Shown piece after piece: positions 57,161 through 64,000 of a stretch of DNA of 64,000 nucleotides. Made by a program: the position numbers and the translations under genes. Positions within the stretch are counted from its first letter, which is position 1. Every line of letters begins with the position of its first letter. Below the pieces are notes generated by a model. The model was not told where the DNA came from and searched no databases. It saw nothing but the letters and a program-made list of their open reading frames with translations. Source of the stretch: Streptomyces scabichelini (GTDB lineage Bacteria; Actinomycetota; Actinomycetes; Streptomycetales; Streptomycetaceae); assembly GCF_011045015.1 (NCBI RefSeq), contig NZ_JAAKZY010000010.1:1-64000 (forward strand), given 5' to 3'.

Positions 57161-58195
57161 TTACTGCCTCCAGGCCCAGTGCAGGCGGTCAAGGCCGCTC
57201 TGGTTGTTCACCGTCAGGCTGAGGTTGGTGCCCGTTCCCTGGAGGGTGGTGAGGGAGTAGGTGTCTCCGTTGCGCAGGCCGGGCCAGTAGACCGAGCCCA
57301 TGCCCAGTTCGCGGATGGTGTCGGTCGCCGCCTGGATGTAGGCGATCTCGCTGGAGCCCTTGATCGGCCCGTTGTAGTTCAGGCCGGAGGTCATGGTGGC
57401 GCCGAACTCATCGAGGATGGTGCGTGAGGCGCAGGTGCCGATGCGCTCCTTGAAGTCCTGCTTCCACTGGTCATAGCTGGTCCAGTCGGTGTGCCAGAAG
57501 CCGTAGTTGTGCAGGGCCAGCCGGGTGCCGTTCAGCCGGCTGTCGGCGCATACGGGCTTGACGTCCTCGCTGTACTTGACCCCTCCGATGAGGATCCGGT
57601 CGCGGGGCACGGCGCGGTGGGTGGTCACCCAGCGGGCGGCGATGTCGCGCCACTCCTGGGAGGTGTAGCCGAACGGCTCGTTCATCGGCTCGAAGTACAC
57701 CCGGGAGTTGCGCACGTAGGAGGAGGTGATCCGCGCCCACATCTGGTCGTAGGCGGCCTGGCTGTCGATCTTGCCGTCCTTGGCGTTGTCCGCCTCCCAG
57801 TAGCCCAGGATGACCTTGAACCCCTTGGCGGTGGCGGCGTCGATCGCTCCCTTGTAGGACTTCCAGAAGGGGCCGTTGACGGAGGAGGGGTTGACCGGCA
57901 GCCGTACGGTGTTGGCGCCCACCTTGGCGAACCCGCCGACGATCGCCTTGGACTTGGCGTAGACGGTGGCGTAACTGTCGGAGGTGGACAGGCCCGAGGG
58001 CACGACCGCGTCGTCGGCGTAATTGTCGCGCGGGTCGGCCCAGTTGACGCCGTGGAAGTCGCTGACGGGCGGCACCGCCGCGTCGCCGGATGCGGGGGAG
58101 GCGGATGCGGGGGAGACGAGTGCTCCGCCGAATGCCGTGACGCAGGCCAGCAACGCACCGAGGCAAGCTGTCCGGCGATGGTTCTTTCGTGGCAC
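57161..58195 (-). CDS. secreted glycoside hydrolase family 5 (cellulase-like)
   Basis: A 344-residue exported enzyme. The signal peptide is at about 1-33 (KNHRRTACLGALLACVTAFG). A (beta/alpha)8 barrel follows with VGANTVRLPVNP, VILGYWEADNA and the acid/base Glu173 in FEPMNEPFG; the nucleophile Glu263 is in TILDEFGA. It thus has a complete GH5 catalytic pair. No carbohydrate-binding module is attached. It could attack cellulose, mannan or related glycans. GTG 58195 has AAGGGGA upstream. A dispersed repeat lies upstream of the gene. Confidence 0.9.
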   Translation of the reverse strand: MPRKNHRRTACLGALLACVTAFGGALVSPASASPASGDAAVPPVSDFHGVNWADPRDNYADDAVVPSGLSTSDSYATVYAKSKAIVGGFAKVGANTVRLPVNPSSVNGPFWKSYKGAIDAATAKGFKVILGYWEADNAKDGKIDSQAAYDQMWARITSSYVRNSRVYFEPMNEPFGYTSQEWRDIAARWVTTHRAVPRDRILIGGVKYSEDVKPVCADSRLNGTRLALHNYGFWHTDWTSYDQWKQDFKERIGTCASRTILDEFGATMTSGLNYNGPIKGSSEIAYIQAATDTIRELGMGSVYWPGLRNGDTYSLTTLQGTGTNLSLTVNNQSGLDRLHWAWRQ

Positions 58196-58338
58196 GACGT
58201 CCCCTTCTGAGCAGTTGCGTGCGCGAAAACTCGCAGACACAGACTGGCGGCTCGATGGCTCCCGAAAACTAGAAGATGATCCGAACAGAGGTCAACACAT
58301 CTGCACACAAAGTTTCATCCGGGGGTCTCAGTCCGTGA

Positions 58339-58394
58339 CTGCGCCCCTTTAGGGGCGCGGGGAACTGCGCGACCAGCCACGGACGGCCCGCACC
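58339..58394 (-). repeat. dispersed repeat, copy 4 (module A)
   Basis: On the minus strand it reads TGGCTGGTCGCGCAGTTCCC then CGCGCCCC-TAAA-GGGGCGC, nearly the same as copy 2. It lies between the GH5 gene and the scrambled TetR locus. Confidence 0.85.
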
Positions 58395-58421
58395 TTTCGT
58401 ACCGCACTCCCCGCGGAGCGC

Positions 58422-58850
58422 TCAGCGCTGTGCGAGGCCGTCGATCATCAGGGCGAGGGTGAAATCGAACCGGTCGTGGCCCTCGCCGGCGGTGAGTTCG
58501 GCGGCGTGGCGGGTGGTGTGGGGGAAGGTCTCGGCAGGCAGGGCGGCGAACCGGCGTAGCAGTTCGTCGCGGTCGAGGACCCAGACGGCGTCATCATGTG
58601 CTGCTCGCCGGCGCATGATCGATGTCTCGAGGCAGTAGGCGGCCACGTACAGCAAGAGGGCGTCGACGGCCCAGGCGCCGGCCTGCGGGGCGACGCCGCC
58701 GACGAGCAGGATCGCCAGCATTCCCTCGCTGACGCGCACGATCTCGAGGTCCGTGGGAGCCATGGCGAGCGCGGCGCGGGAGATCCCGGGGTATTTCAAG
58801 TACTGGTCGCGTATCTGGGCGCACACGCCGCGGATCTGTTCCCGCCAGGC
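58422..58850 (-). pseudogene. TetR regulator relic, C-terminal ligand-binding half
   Basis: The minus strand encodes WREQIRGVCAQIRDQYLKYP, GISRAALAMAPTDLEIVRVS, EGMLAILLVGGVAPQAGAWA and on to DGLAQR, a normal TetR_C helical domain. Upstream of WREQ the frame turns into an Ala/Gly/Pro-rich run without any HTH. The missing HTH half is found on the opposite strand just to the right, so the original gene has been split by an inversion. Confidence 0.8.
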
Positions 58851-58862
58851 GCGGCGCGCCAC

Positions 58863-59075
58863 CAGCCGCCCAACCCCGAGGCCGGGGCCGGGGCCGGGGC
58901 CGGGGCCGACCCCAGGTCGCGGCGCCGCAAGGCCCCGATCACCGTGGAGCAGGTCATCGACACCGCGCTGGGTGTCATCGCCACAGAGGGCTACGAGGCG
59001 CTGACCATGCGCCGACTGGCCGGCGTGCTCGACACCGGACCCGCCTCGCTCTACGCCCACGTGGTCAACAAGGCC
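58863..59075 (+). pseudogene. TetR regulator relic, N-terminal HTH half (inverted)
   Basis: The plus strand encodes a Pro/Gly/Ala-rich lead (with four GGGGCC units), then RSRRRKAPITVEQVIDTALG, VIATEGYEALTMRRLAGVLD and TGPASLYAHVVNKA, a complete TetR HTH. It stops being TetR at VNKA (59075). It fits the C-terminal half at 58422-58850, which would follow it directly if the strand were turned. Confidence 0.8.
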
Positions 59076-59076
59076 G

Positions 59077-59256
59077 GACCATCCGCTGGTCGGCCGGTTC
59101 GTCCCCGACCTGTGGTGCCGGGACGGCTCCCGGCTGGTCGACCACGGTCACGGCGGCGGCTTCCTGCTGCTCGACCGCACTCCGGACGGCCGATGGGCGG
59201 GCGCGCCGCCCAGTCAACTCATTCGTCATGCCGCGGATCGCGCCACGCGCCACTGA
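59077..59256 (+). pseudogene. C-terminal relic of a FAD-dependent aromatic monooxygenase
   Basis: In a different frame from the HTH the plus strand reads DHPLVGRFVPDLWCRDGSRL, VDHGHGGGFLLLDRTPDGRW and ends RHAADRATRH before TGA. This matches the C-terminal thioredoxin-like tail of FAD-dependent hydroxylases (HPL-GR-VPDL with a later GG-FLLLD). The catalytic part of that gene is absent. TetR/monooxygenase pairs are often divergent neighbours, which supports a common origin with the TetR relic. Confidence 0.65.
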
Positions 59257-59329
59257 CCGTGGTCTGGATCTCCTGCGGTATCACGACGTCCCCATGTACA
59301 CGTTGACCTTCGCGCGAAGATGCTGCACG

Positions 59330-59866
59330 TCAGCCTTGGTCGGACCTGGAGAGGGCCTCGGTGATCAAGCGGGTGGCGAAGTCGTGGTCGCCGGTGATCC
59401 TGTTGATGTGCTCCGCGAGGAGGATGGCCGTGGCTTCCAGGGGATTCATCTCGGCGTCGGTCCAGGGTCCGTACTGTGTGCGCCACAAGTTGGGGCTGAG
59501 GCCGGTGCCTGCGGCGATGAGCAGGCCGGCCATGGTGGGGATGACCTCGGGACGGAAGGTCTTGGGCATCATGCGCATCGTGGTCACGAGGGCGGGCACC
59601 ACGTACTCGATGACGTCCTTGGCGTCGCCCTCGCAGGCCGTCCGCAGCCACTGCATGAACGTGTAAATGAGCGTGCCCGTGCCGTCCAGCAGCGCATCGA
59701 GTCCCGTAGGGCCCAAGGACGCGGCGAACTGGTCGACCATCTGCTGCTGTTCGGGGTCGGCCTCGGTCTTGCTGTCGTAGACGGCTTTGAGTCGAGAGTC
59801 GATCATCATGAGCGCTGCGCCAACATCGCCGACGGGAGCGTACTTGGGATCACAGGGCGATGACAC
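59330..59866 (-). CDS. hypothetical protein
   Basis: A 178-residue soluble, mostly helical protein of unknown family. It starts VSSPCDPKYAPVGD and has helices such as VGAALMMIDSRLKAVYDSKT and VVPALVTTMRMMPKTFRPEV, plus a NLWRTQYGPWTDAEMNPLEA stretch near 135. No catalytic motif is seen. GTG 59866 is chosen because GGAGGAG lies five bases upstream; the frame extends five codons further to an ATG. Confidence 0.6.
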   Translation of the reverse strand: MSSPCDPKYAPVGDVGAALMMIDSRLKAVYDSKTEADPEQQQMVDQFAASLGPTGLDALLDGTGTLIYTFMQWLRTACEGDAKDVIEYVVPALVTTMRMMPKTFRPEVIPTMAGLLIAAGTGLSPNLWRTQYGPWTDAEMNPLEATAILLAEHINRITGDHDFATRLITEALSRSDQG

Positions 59867-60012
59867 AGGGCTCCTCCTCATACGACCGCAGCGGGCAGCG
59901 CGGCATGCCCGTACGGTAGACCGCCGACCGGACGGCGGTCTGGCGAATCCCGGCGGGAGTTTGTGGGCACGGCGGTCCGCCCAGGACGGGCCTGGGCGGA
60001 CGGCTGCTGTTG

Positions 60013-60041
60013 CGTCAACACGTCAACACGTCAACACGTCA
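60013..60041 (-). repeat. 8-bp tandem repeat at the stop of the sigma partner gene
   Basis: On the minus strand TGACG then TGT-TGACG is repeated so that four TGA triplets follow one another with an 8-bp period, placing stops in all three frames. The first is the gene's stop. Confidence 0.93.
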
Positions 60042-60686
60042 CTGCGGCGGCTTCGGCTGGGGATGGCTGACGGGGTCGCATGGCTTGGCCGGGCCCTTGA
60101 TGAACGTTTGCTTGAAGAAGCCGGCCGGCCGCATGTCGGATCCCTTCGGCTTGGGACCGGCCAGGTTCTCCTCGACCAGATACGTGTCCGCATGCGTCAT
60201 GACGTACCGGTAGTCCCACTTGCCGTCGCCGAACTTCTCCTGCTTCAGGTGCTCTCCCCGATCGCGCTGGCACCTCTTCCCCGCGGGAACCTTGTCGACG
60301 ATCGCCGTGAAGCCGGCTGCCCGGATCTTGCGCGCCAGCTTCTCGAACTGCTCTGGATCGCCCCACCAGTCGAGGTCGCGGAGGGAGACGGTCAGGGTGC
60401 CGTCCGGATTCTTCTCCACCGCGTAGGCCGGGGTCTGCGTCCCGTTGGGCACCGCCACGATCACGCCTGCCGCGATCGCTGCCGCCGCCAGCCCCAGGGC
60501 GAACCGCTTCTGGACTTGGCGCTTGCGCCCGCCGGTTCGTTGTTCCTTCATCGTCCGCCAACTGCGCATCAGGTGTTCCTCACGCTGGATCCGTCGGCCG
60601 GCGGGGAAGTCCCGCTCGGCCGGTACGGCCAGCAGTCGGCGCAGTTCCTGGACGTCGCCGTCCTGGTGCTGGTCCCCGTTCACCAC
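60039..60686 (-). CDS. membrane-anchored partner of the ECF sigma factor
   Basis: A 215-residue protein. The N-terminal 60 residues contain LRRLLAVPAERDFPAGRRIQ and REEHLMRSW, as in CU044_5270-type partner proteins, followed by one membrane helix (about 66-84, FALGLAAAAIAAGVIVAV). The exported region ends with a Pro-rich tail. It overlaps the sigma gene by 7 bp, so it is co-expressed and a likely anti-sigma or sensor. Start GTG 60686 (or 60683) has GAAGGGGA upstream. Confidence 0.75.
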   Translation of the reverse strand: MVNGDQHQDGDVQELRRLLAVPAERDFPAGRRIQREEHLMRSWRTMKEQRTGGRKRQVQKRFALGLAAAAIAAGVIVAVPNGTQTPAYAVEKNPDGTLTVSLRDLDWWGDPEQFEKLARKIRAAGFTAIVDKVPAGKRCQRDRGEHLKQEKFGDGKWDYRYVMTHADTYLVEENLAGPKPKGSDMRPAGFFKQTFIKGPAKPCDPVSHPQPKPPQ

Positions 60687-61354
60687 GGTCCCCTTCCGTT
60701 TTCTCCGCTCGGCCGGACCACCTCGTGGCGGTCACCTGTTTGCTGCCGTCTCGTCGCCGCGGGTTCCGTGTCCTGGTCAAGATTCTTCTGCGCCAGCTTC
60801 TCCAGGCGGCGGCGCGCCCGGGACAGCCGGGAGCGGACCGTGCCCACCGGGACCCCCAGCGCCTCGGCAGTCGCGGCGTAGTCAAGGCCGGCCCACACGC
60901 ACAGTGCCAGCACCTCGCGGTCCGGCCGCGACAGCTGGCCGAGCGCTGTGCGCACGGCGGCTATCCGCTCCTGGTCCTCCAGCCGGCCGACCACCTCGTC
61001 GGCGAAGTCCGGCAACAGGTCGGGCGGGGGCACGCGCTCCATCAGGGCCCGGTGCCGCCGGGCCGTGCGCCATCGGTGGTGTACCACGTGCGTGGCGATC
61101 CCCAGCATCCACGGCAGCAGGCTTCCGCCCTGCGGCTCGACTTTCTCCCGCATCCGCCAGGCTTCGAGGAACGCCAGCGAGACGCAGTCTTCAGCGACCG
61201 ACCAGTCCCCGGTCAGGCGGAAGCAGTGGTTGTACACGGCCCGCCCGTGCTCGCGGAAGAGCACCCTGAAGGAGTCCTCGTCGCCCGCTCGGACGCGGGC
61301 CCGAAATAGTGGCTCCATGCCTGGCTCTGCCCTGCGGCCACCCACGGGTTCCAT
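60680..61354 (-). CDS. ECF-type RNA polymerase sigma factor
   Basis: A 224-residue sigma factor. Region 2 is RARVRAGDEDSFRVLFREHG, RAVYNHCFRLTGDWSVAEDC and VSLAFLEAWRMREKV. Region 4 is QLSRPDREVLALCVWAGLDY, AATAEALGVPVGTVRSRLSR and ARRRLEKLA. The ATG at 61354 is adopted, with an internal ATG twelve codons on; TATGAT (61369-61364) lies nine bases before it. It is followed by an overlapping membrane partner. The chimeric gene at 14032 is its truncated paralogue. Confidence 0.9.
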   Translation of the reverse strand: MEPVGGRRAEPGMEPLFRARVRAGDEDSFRVLFREHGRAVYNHCFRLTGDWSVAEDCVSLAFLEAWRMREKVEPQGGSLLPWMLGIATHVVHHRWRTARRHRALMERVPPPDLLPDFADEVVGRLEDQERIAAVRTALGQLSRPDREVLALCVWAGLDYAATAEALGVPVGTVRSRLSRARRRLEKLAQKNLDQDTEPAATRRQQTGDRHEVVRPSGENGRGPW

Positions 61355-61457
61355 GTGACGTGCATCATAGGTCCGGGGTGCATCCGGGGTCCCGACGGGA
61401 GGGTTCCTCGCCGTGCTGTGAGCACGGGACGCCGGCGTCTGGCCTTGGCTCACGGGC

Positions 61458-62309
61458 TCACGTTGCCTGCATGCCGCCGTCGACGGAGAGGACCACCCCG
61501 GTGACGTAGGAGGCGCGGTCGCTCAGCAACCAGGCGGCGGCCTCGGCGACTTCCTCGGGCTCGGCCGCGCGGCGCAGCGGGGTGCGCGCGTTGAGCTGGC
61601 CGACAATGCCCGGCGATTGCGCTTCCCAGTGGCGCATCATCTCGGTCAACGTGGTGCCGGGGGCGATGGCGTTGACGCGGATGCCTTCGGCGCCGTACGC
61701 GACGGCGGCCGACTCGGTGAGGCTGTGGACACCTCGCTTCATCGCGCTGTACGCGGGCAGCACGGGGTTGCCCCTCCAGCCGCCGACGGACGAGGTGTTG
61801 ACGATGGCACCCGTGCCGGCACTCGTGCGGATGGCGGCGACCTGAGCGGCCAGGGCCAGCCAGAGGCCCTTGAGGTTGACGCTGTACTGCTGGTCGAAGT
61901 CCGCCTCTGGCACCTGGTCCATCGGGCCGGGCTGCCGTGTGGCGAGCGCCGCGTTGTTGAAGGCGACGTCGAGTCGGCCGTACGCCTCCACGGTGCGCTC
62001 GACGGCGGCGCGCACGCTGCTCGCGTCGGCCAGGTCGCACACGGCGTACTGAGCGGTGCCGCCCGCCGCCCGGATCTGTTCGGTTACCGCTTTGAGCTGG
62101 TCCTCGGTGCGGGCCGCGAGCAGAACCCGGGCGCCTTCCCGGGCGAACAGCCGCGCCGCGGCGGCCCCGATACCGCGGCCGGCTCCGCTGATGAAGGCGA
62201 CCTTGCCGGCCAGCAGGCCCGAGGCGGCGGCGGGGGCGGGGTCGGAGGTGTCGGTGGTGTGGGCGGTGGTGTGAGCGGAGGTGTCTGTGGTGTGGGTGTG
62301 GTGGTCCAT
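61458..62309 (-). CDS. SDR family oxidoreductase divergent from an MmyB-like regulator
   Basis: A 283-residue classical SDR with a His/Thr/Asp-rich N-terminal extension (DHHTHTTDTSAHTT and so on, about 25 residues). The fold shows VAFISGAGRGIGAAAARLFA, NNAA, VNTSSVGGWRG (catalytic Ser), YSAMK (Tyr, Lys) and VNAIAPGTTLTEMM. The His-rich head could bind metal but is not conserved in SDRs. No ribosome-binding site is clear. It shares a palindrome-bearing 89-bp region with the regulator at 62399, an arrangement frequent for MmyB-like regulators. Confidence 0.88.
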   Translation of the reverse strand: MDHHTHTTDTSAHTTAHTTDTSDPAPAAASGLLAGKVAFISGAGRGIGAAAARLFAREGARVLLAARTEDQLKAVTEQIRAAGGTAQYAVCDLADASSVRAAVERTVEAYGRLDVAFNNAALATRQPGPMDQVPEADFDQQYSVNLKGLWLALAAQVAAIRTSAGTGAIVNTSSVGGWRGNPVLPAYSAMKRGVHSLTESAAVAYGAEGIRVNAIAPGTTLTEMMRHWEAQSPGIVGQLNARTPLRRAAEPEEVAEAAAWLLSDRASYVTGVVLSVDGGMQAT

Positions 62310-62343
62310 GCCGGCGAGCCTGTGCCCGGCCGCGCACCCTCAT

Positions 62344-62364
62344 CCAGGCACCGGCGGTACCTGG
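62344..62364. promoter_or_regulatory. near-palindromic operator between the SDR and the MmyB-like regulator
   Basis: A 21-bp site with CCAGG and CCTGG outer arms and ACCGGCGGT in the middle; most positions obey dyad symmetry. It is 35 bp from each start codon. Confidence 0.6.
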
Positions 62365-62385
62365 ATCGGCTGGGTCGGCCCCGTC

Positions 62386-62398
62386 AATACTGGGCGAC
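62386..62398 (+). promoter_or_regulatory. candidate leaderless -10 box of the MmyB-like gene
   Basis: AATACT (62386-62391) followed by seven bases and ATG 62399. There is no Shine-Dalgarno sequence. Confidence 0.4.
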
Positions 62399-63250
62399 AT
62401 GGACAGGCGAGAGCTGGCCGGCTTCCTGCGCAGCAGGCGCGAGCGGATCACCCCTGCCGACGTGGGGCTGCCCGCCGGATCGAGGCGTCGTACGCTGGGG
62501 CTGCGACGCGAGGAGGTGGCGCAGCTGGCGTTCATCTCCACCGAGTACTACACGCGCCTCGAGCAGGCCCGCGGCCCGCGCCCCTCACGCGCGGTGCTGG
62601 CCGCTCTGACCCGGGCCCTGCGCCTGTCGGACGCCGAGCGCGCCCACCTGCACCACCTCGCCGGCGCCCCGCCCGCCCCGCCGTCAGGACCCTCCCGCGA
62701 GGTGCGCCCGAGCATCCTTCACCTGCTGCGGCGACTCCCGCACGCCGCGGTCCTCGTACTCTCCGCGTCCTATGAGGTGATCGCCCACAACGACCTGGCG
62801 GCCGCCCTCCTGGAAGACTTCTCCGCCCTGCCTCGGCACGAACGCAACTTCTTGCGCCGTACCTTCCTCGATGCGCGCGTGGGGGAGCGGCAGTGGTACA
62901 GCCGGTCCGGCATGGAGATCTTCGGCCGTACCGCGGCCCGGCACCTGCGGGCCGCCGCCGCCCGCTATCCCGACGACCCCGAAGTAGCCACGCTGGTGAA
63001 GGACCTGCTCACGGGCAGCGCGGAGTTCGCCCGGCTGTGGGCCGCCTACGACATGTCGGTGGAACCCGCCCCGTACAAGACCTTCCAGCACCCCCTGATC
63101 GGTCCCATCACGCTCAACTGCGATGTCCTGGACATCGCTGACCGGGACCAGCGAGTCGTGATCTACACGGCCGATCCCGGCTCCCCGGCGGAGGGGGCTC
63201 TGCAACTGTTGTCGGTGATCGGCGCACAGCGCATGGATGTGCCCGGCTGA
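62399..63250 (+). CDS. MmyB-like XRE family regulator
   Basis: A 283-residue protein. The N-terminal HTH contains the RRRTLGLRREEVAQLAFIST and EYYTRLEQARGPRPSR signature of MmyB-like regulators. The C-terminal PAS-like ligand domain begins at about 105 (ILHLLRRLPHAAVLVLSASY) and includes NFLRRTFLDARV, PYKTFQHPLIGPITLNCDVL and DQRVVIYTADPGSPAE. Some MmyB-type regulators bind fatty acids in that domain. It most likely represses the divergent SDR gene through the palindrome between them. The ATG at 62399 lies seven bases after AATACT. Confidence 0.9.
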   Translation: MDRRELAGFLRSRRERITPADVGLPAGSRRRTLGLRREEVAQLAFISTEYYTRLEQARGPRPSRAVLAALTRALRLSDAERAHLHHLAGAPPAPPSGPSREVRPSILHLLRRLPHAAVLVLSASYEVIAHNDLAAALLEDFSALPRHERNFLRRTFLDARVGERQWYSRSGMEIFGRTAARHLRAAAARYPDDPEVATLVKDLLTGSAEFARLWAAYDMSVEPAPYKTFQHPLIGPITLNCDVLDIADRDQRVVIYTADPGSPAEGALQLLSVIGAQRMDVPG

Positions 63251-63300
63251 CCGAAGCCTCCAGCAGCCCCGGTCGGCCTCATTTCGAAGCGGACATCAAC

Positions 63301-64000
63301 TCACGTACCGCCCTCTGAGTGGGGCGATTCCCCAGGTGGACAGCCCAGGGCGCGCGCCACCAACTGCCCGCGGCTGCGCACGCCGAACTTGGCGAAGATG
63401 GACTTCACATGGTCCTGCACGGTGTAGGGGGACACGCTCAGCACGGAGGCGATTCCCGTCGACGACCGGCCGGAGATCACCTGCTCCAGGATCTCCCGCT
63501 CCCGAGCCGTCAGCCCGTACGCGAGGGCCAGCATCCCGGTGATGCCCGAGGCCGGGGCCGGCTGGATGACGACCGAGGCGCCACCGCGCGGATCACCGTC
63601 CAGCGGCGAACCCCACAGCGACAGCCAACGTCCCGTGCGGGACCGTAGCCGCACATACGCCTCCTCGCCCCGACCGGCCCGGGCCGCCGCCGATACCTCG
63701 TGCGGGGCCAGCGGGCCGATCTCGTCCAGCCAGTGCCGCGCCGTCTCGTTGGCGACCAGGGTGCGGCCCTCGCCGTCGAGCACCAGGACACCGGGACCGG
63801 CCGACCCCGCCGACCCCGAAGACGCGACCGGCGCGGCACGTGCACAGGCCCGGCGCAGCGCCATCGCGACCGGTCGTGACAGCGCGCGCACCAGCGCCGC
63901 CTCCCGCGGTGTGAAGTCCGCCCGGTCGCCACGCCGGAACAGGGCCAGCCCGCCCCAGCACTCTCCGTCCGCCAGGAACACGGCACGCAGCTCGTGCCGG
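63301..64000 (-). CDS. LuxR family regulator with GAF/PAS-like sensor (5' end outside window)
   Basis: At least 232 residues are visible; the gene enters from the right edge. The visible N-terminal part has RHELRAVFLADGECWGGLAL and FTPREAALVRALSRPVAMAL, like the end of a GAF domain. A PAS-like part follows (GVLVLDGEGRTLVANETARH). The C-terminus is a LuxR HTH: LTAREREILEQVISGRSSTG, IASVLSVSPYTVQDHVKSIF and AKFGVRSRGQLVARAL. It likely senses a small ligand or redox signal. Its targets cannot be deduced. Confidence 0.88.
   Translation of the reverse strand, partial: RHELRAVFLADGECWGGLALFRRGDRADFTPREAALVRALSRPVAMALRRACARAAPVASSGSAGSAGPGVLVLDGEGRTLVANETARHWLDEIGPLAPHEVSAAARAGRGEEAYVRLRSRTGRWLSLWGSPLDGDPRGGASVVIQPAPASGITGMLALAYGLTAREREILEQVISGRSSTGIASVLSVSPYTVQDHVKSIFAKFGVRSRGQLVARALGCPPGESPHSEGGT

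Overview
The window is 64 kb of very GC-rich DNA with strong third-position G/C bias, frequent GTG starts and dense short intergenic spaces. The gene content (F420 biosynthesis, LAL-type LuxR regulators, two XRE/DUF397 modules, ECF sigma factors with membrane partners, a GPP34 protein, an ATP-grasp graspetide pair) points to a Streptomyces or close relative. It reads as chromosomal, with ordinary house-keeping and regulatory genes interrupted by small accessory and decayed loci. No tRNA, rRNA, CRISPR array, insertion sequence or prophage was seen.

Left part (1-25 kb): a Tat-exported CehA/McbA metallohydrolase (cut by the left edge), an F420-dependent LLM oxidoreductase beside the FO synthase fbiC, a membrane-anchored L,D-transpeptidase-like protein without its catalytic Cys, a large STAND NTPase with ten TPRs, a DUF2165 membrane protein, a LAL regulator, a YciI protein, an ADP-ribosylglycohydrolase-like protein, an in-frame sigma-region-2/CU044_5270-like chimera, a sodium:solute symporter, a divergent SDR/hypothetical pair with a palindromic operator, and a TetR regulator with three operator copies facing an MpaB-family oxygenase and an MFS exporter. 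An XRE/DUF397 pair and a GPP34 gene follow.

Middle (25-42 kb): a D,D-carboxypeptidase with a very long acidic cytoplasmic region, a polytopic membrane protein, glutathione peroxidase and an SMP-30 lactonase with back-to-back leaderless starts, an ArsR-like regulator divergent from an MFS gene, a second XRE/DUF397 module with an RsbW-like ATPase, a tryptophan-rich repeat protein, a PH-domain protein, a HTH protein, an orphan AbiEii-type nucleotidyltransferase and a large membrane protein.

Right part (42-64 kb): the outstanding feature is a tightly coupled seven-gene minus-strand operon (WD40, GrpE-like, Hsp70-like, DUF2997, small radical SAM enzyme, Ycf46-like AAA ATPase, DUF1257/Ycf35). It has the look of an uncharacterised chaperone/ATPase/radical-SAM system. 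Head-to-head with it is a complete pqqABCDE operon ending in a secreted PQQ-dependent sugar dehydrogenase. Then come a graspetide precursor/ATP-grasp pair, DinB, a cold-shock protein, a secreted GH5 glycosidase, a scrambled TetR/monooxygenase relic, an ECF sigma factor with its membrane partner, a divergent MmyB-like regulator/SDR pair and a LuxR regulator cut by the right edge.

Two patterns run through the whole window. Short tandem duplications (8-27 bp) repeatedly begin at or span stop codons, and a few duplicate start codons. A modular GC-rich dispersed repeat occurs four times, twice reaching into the 3' ends of genes.
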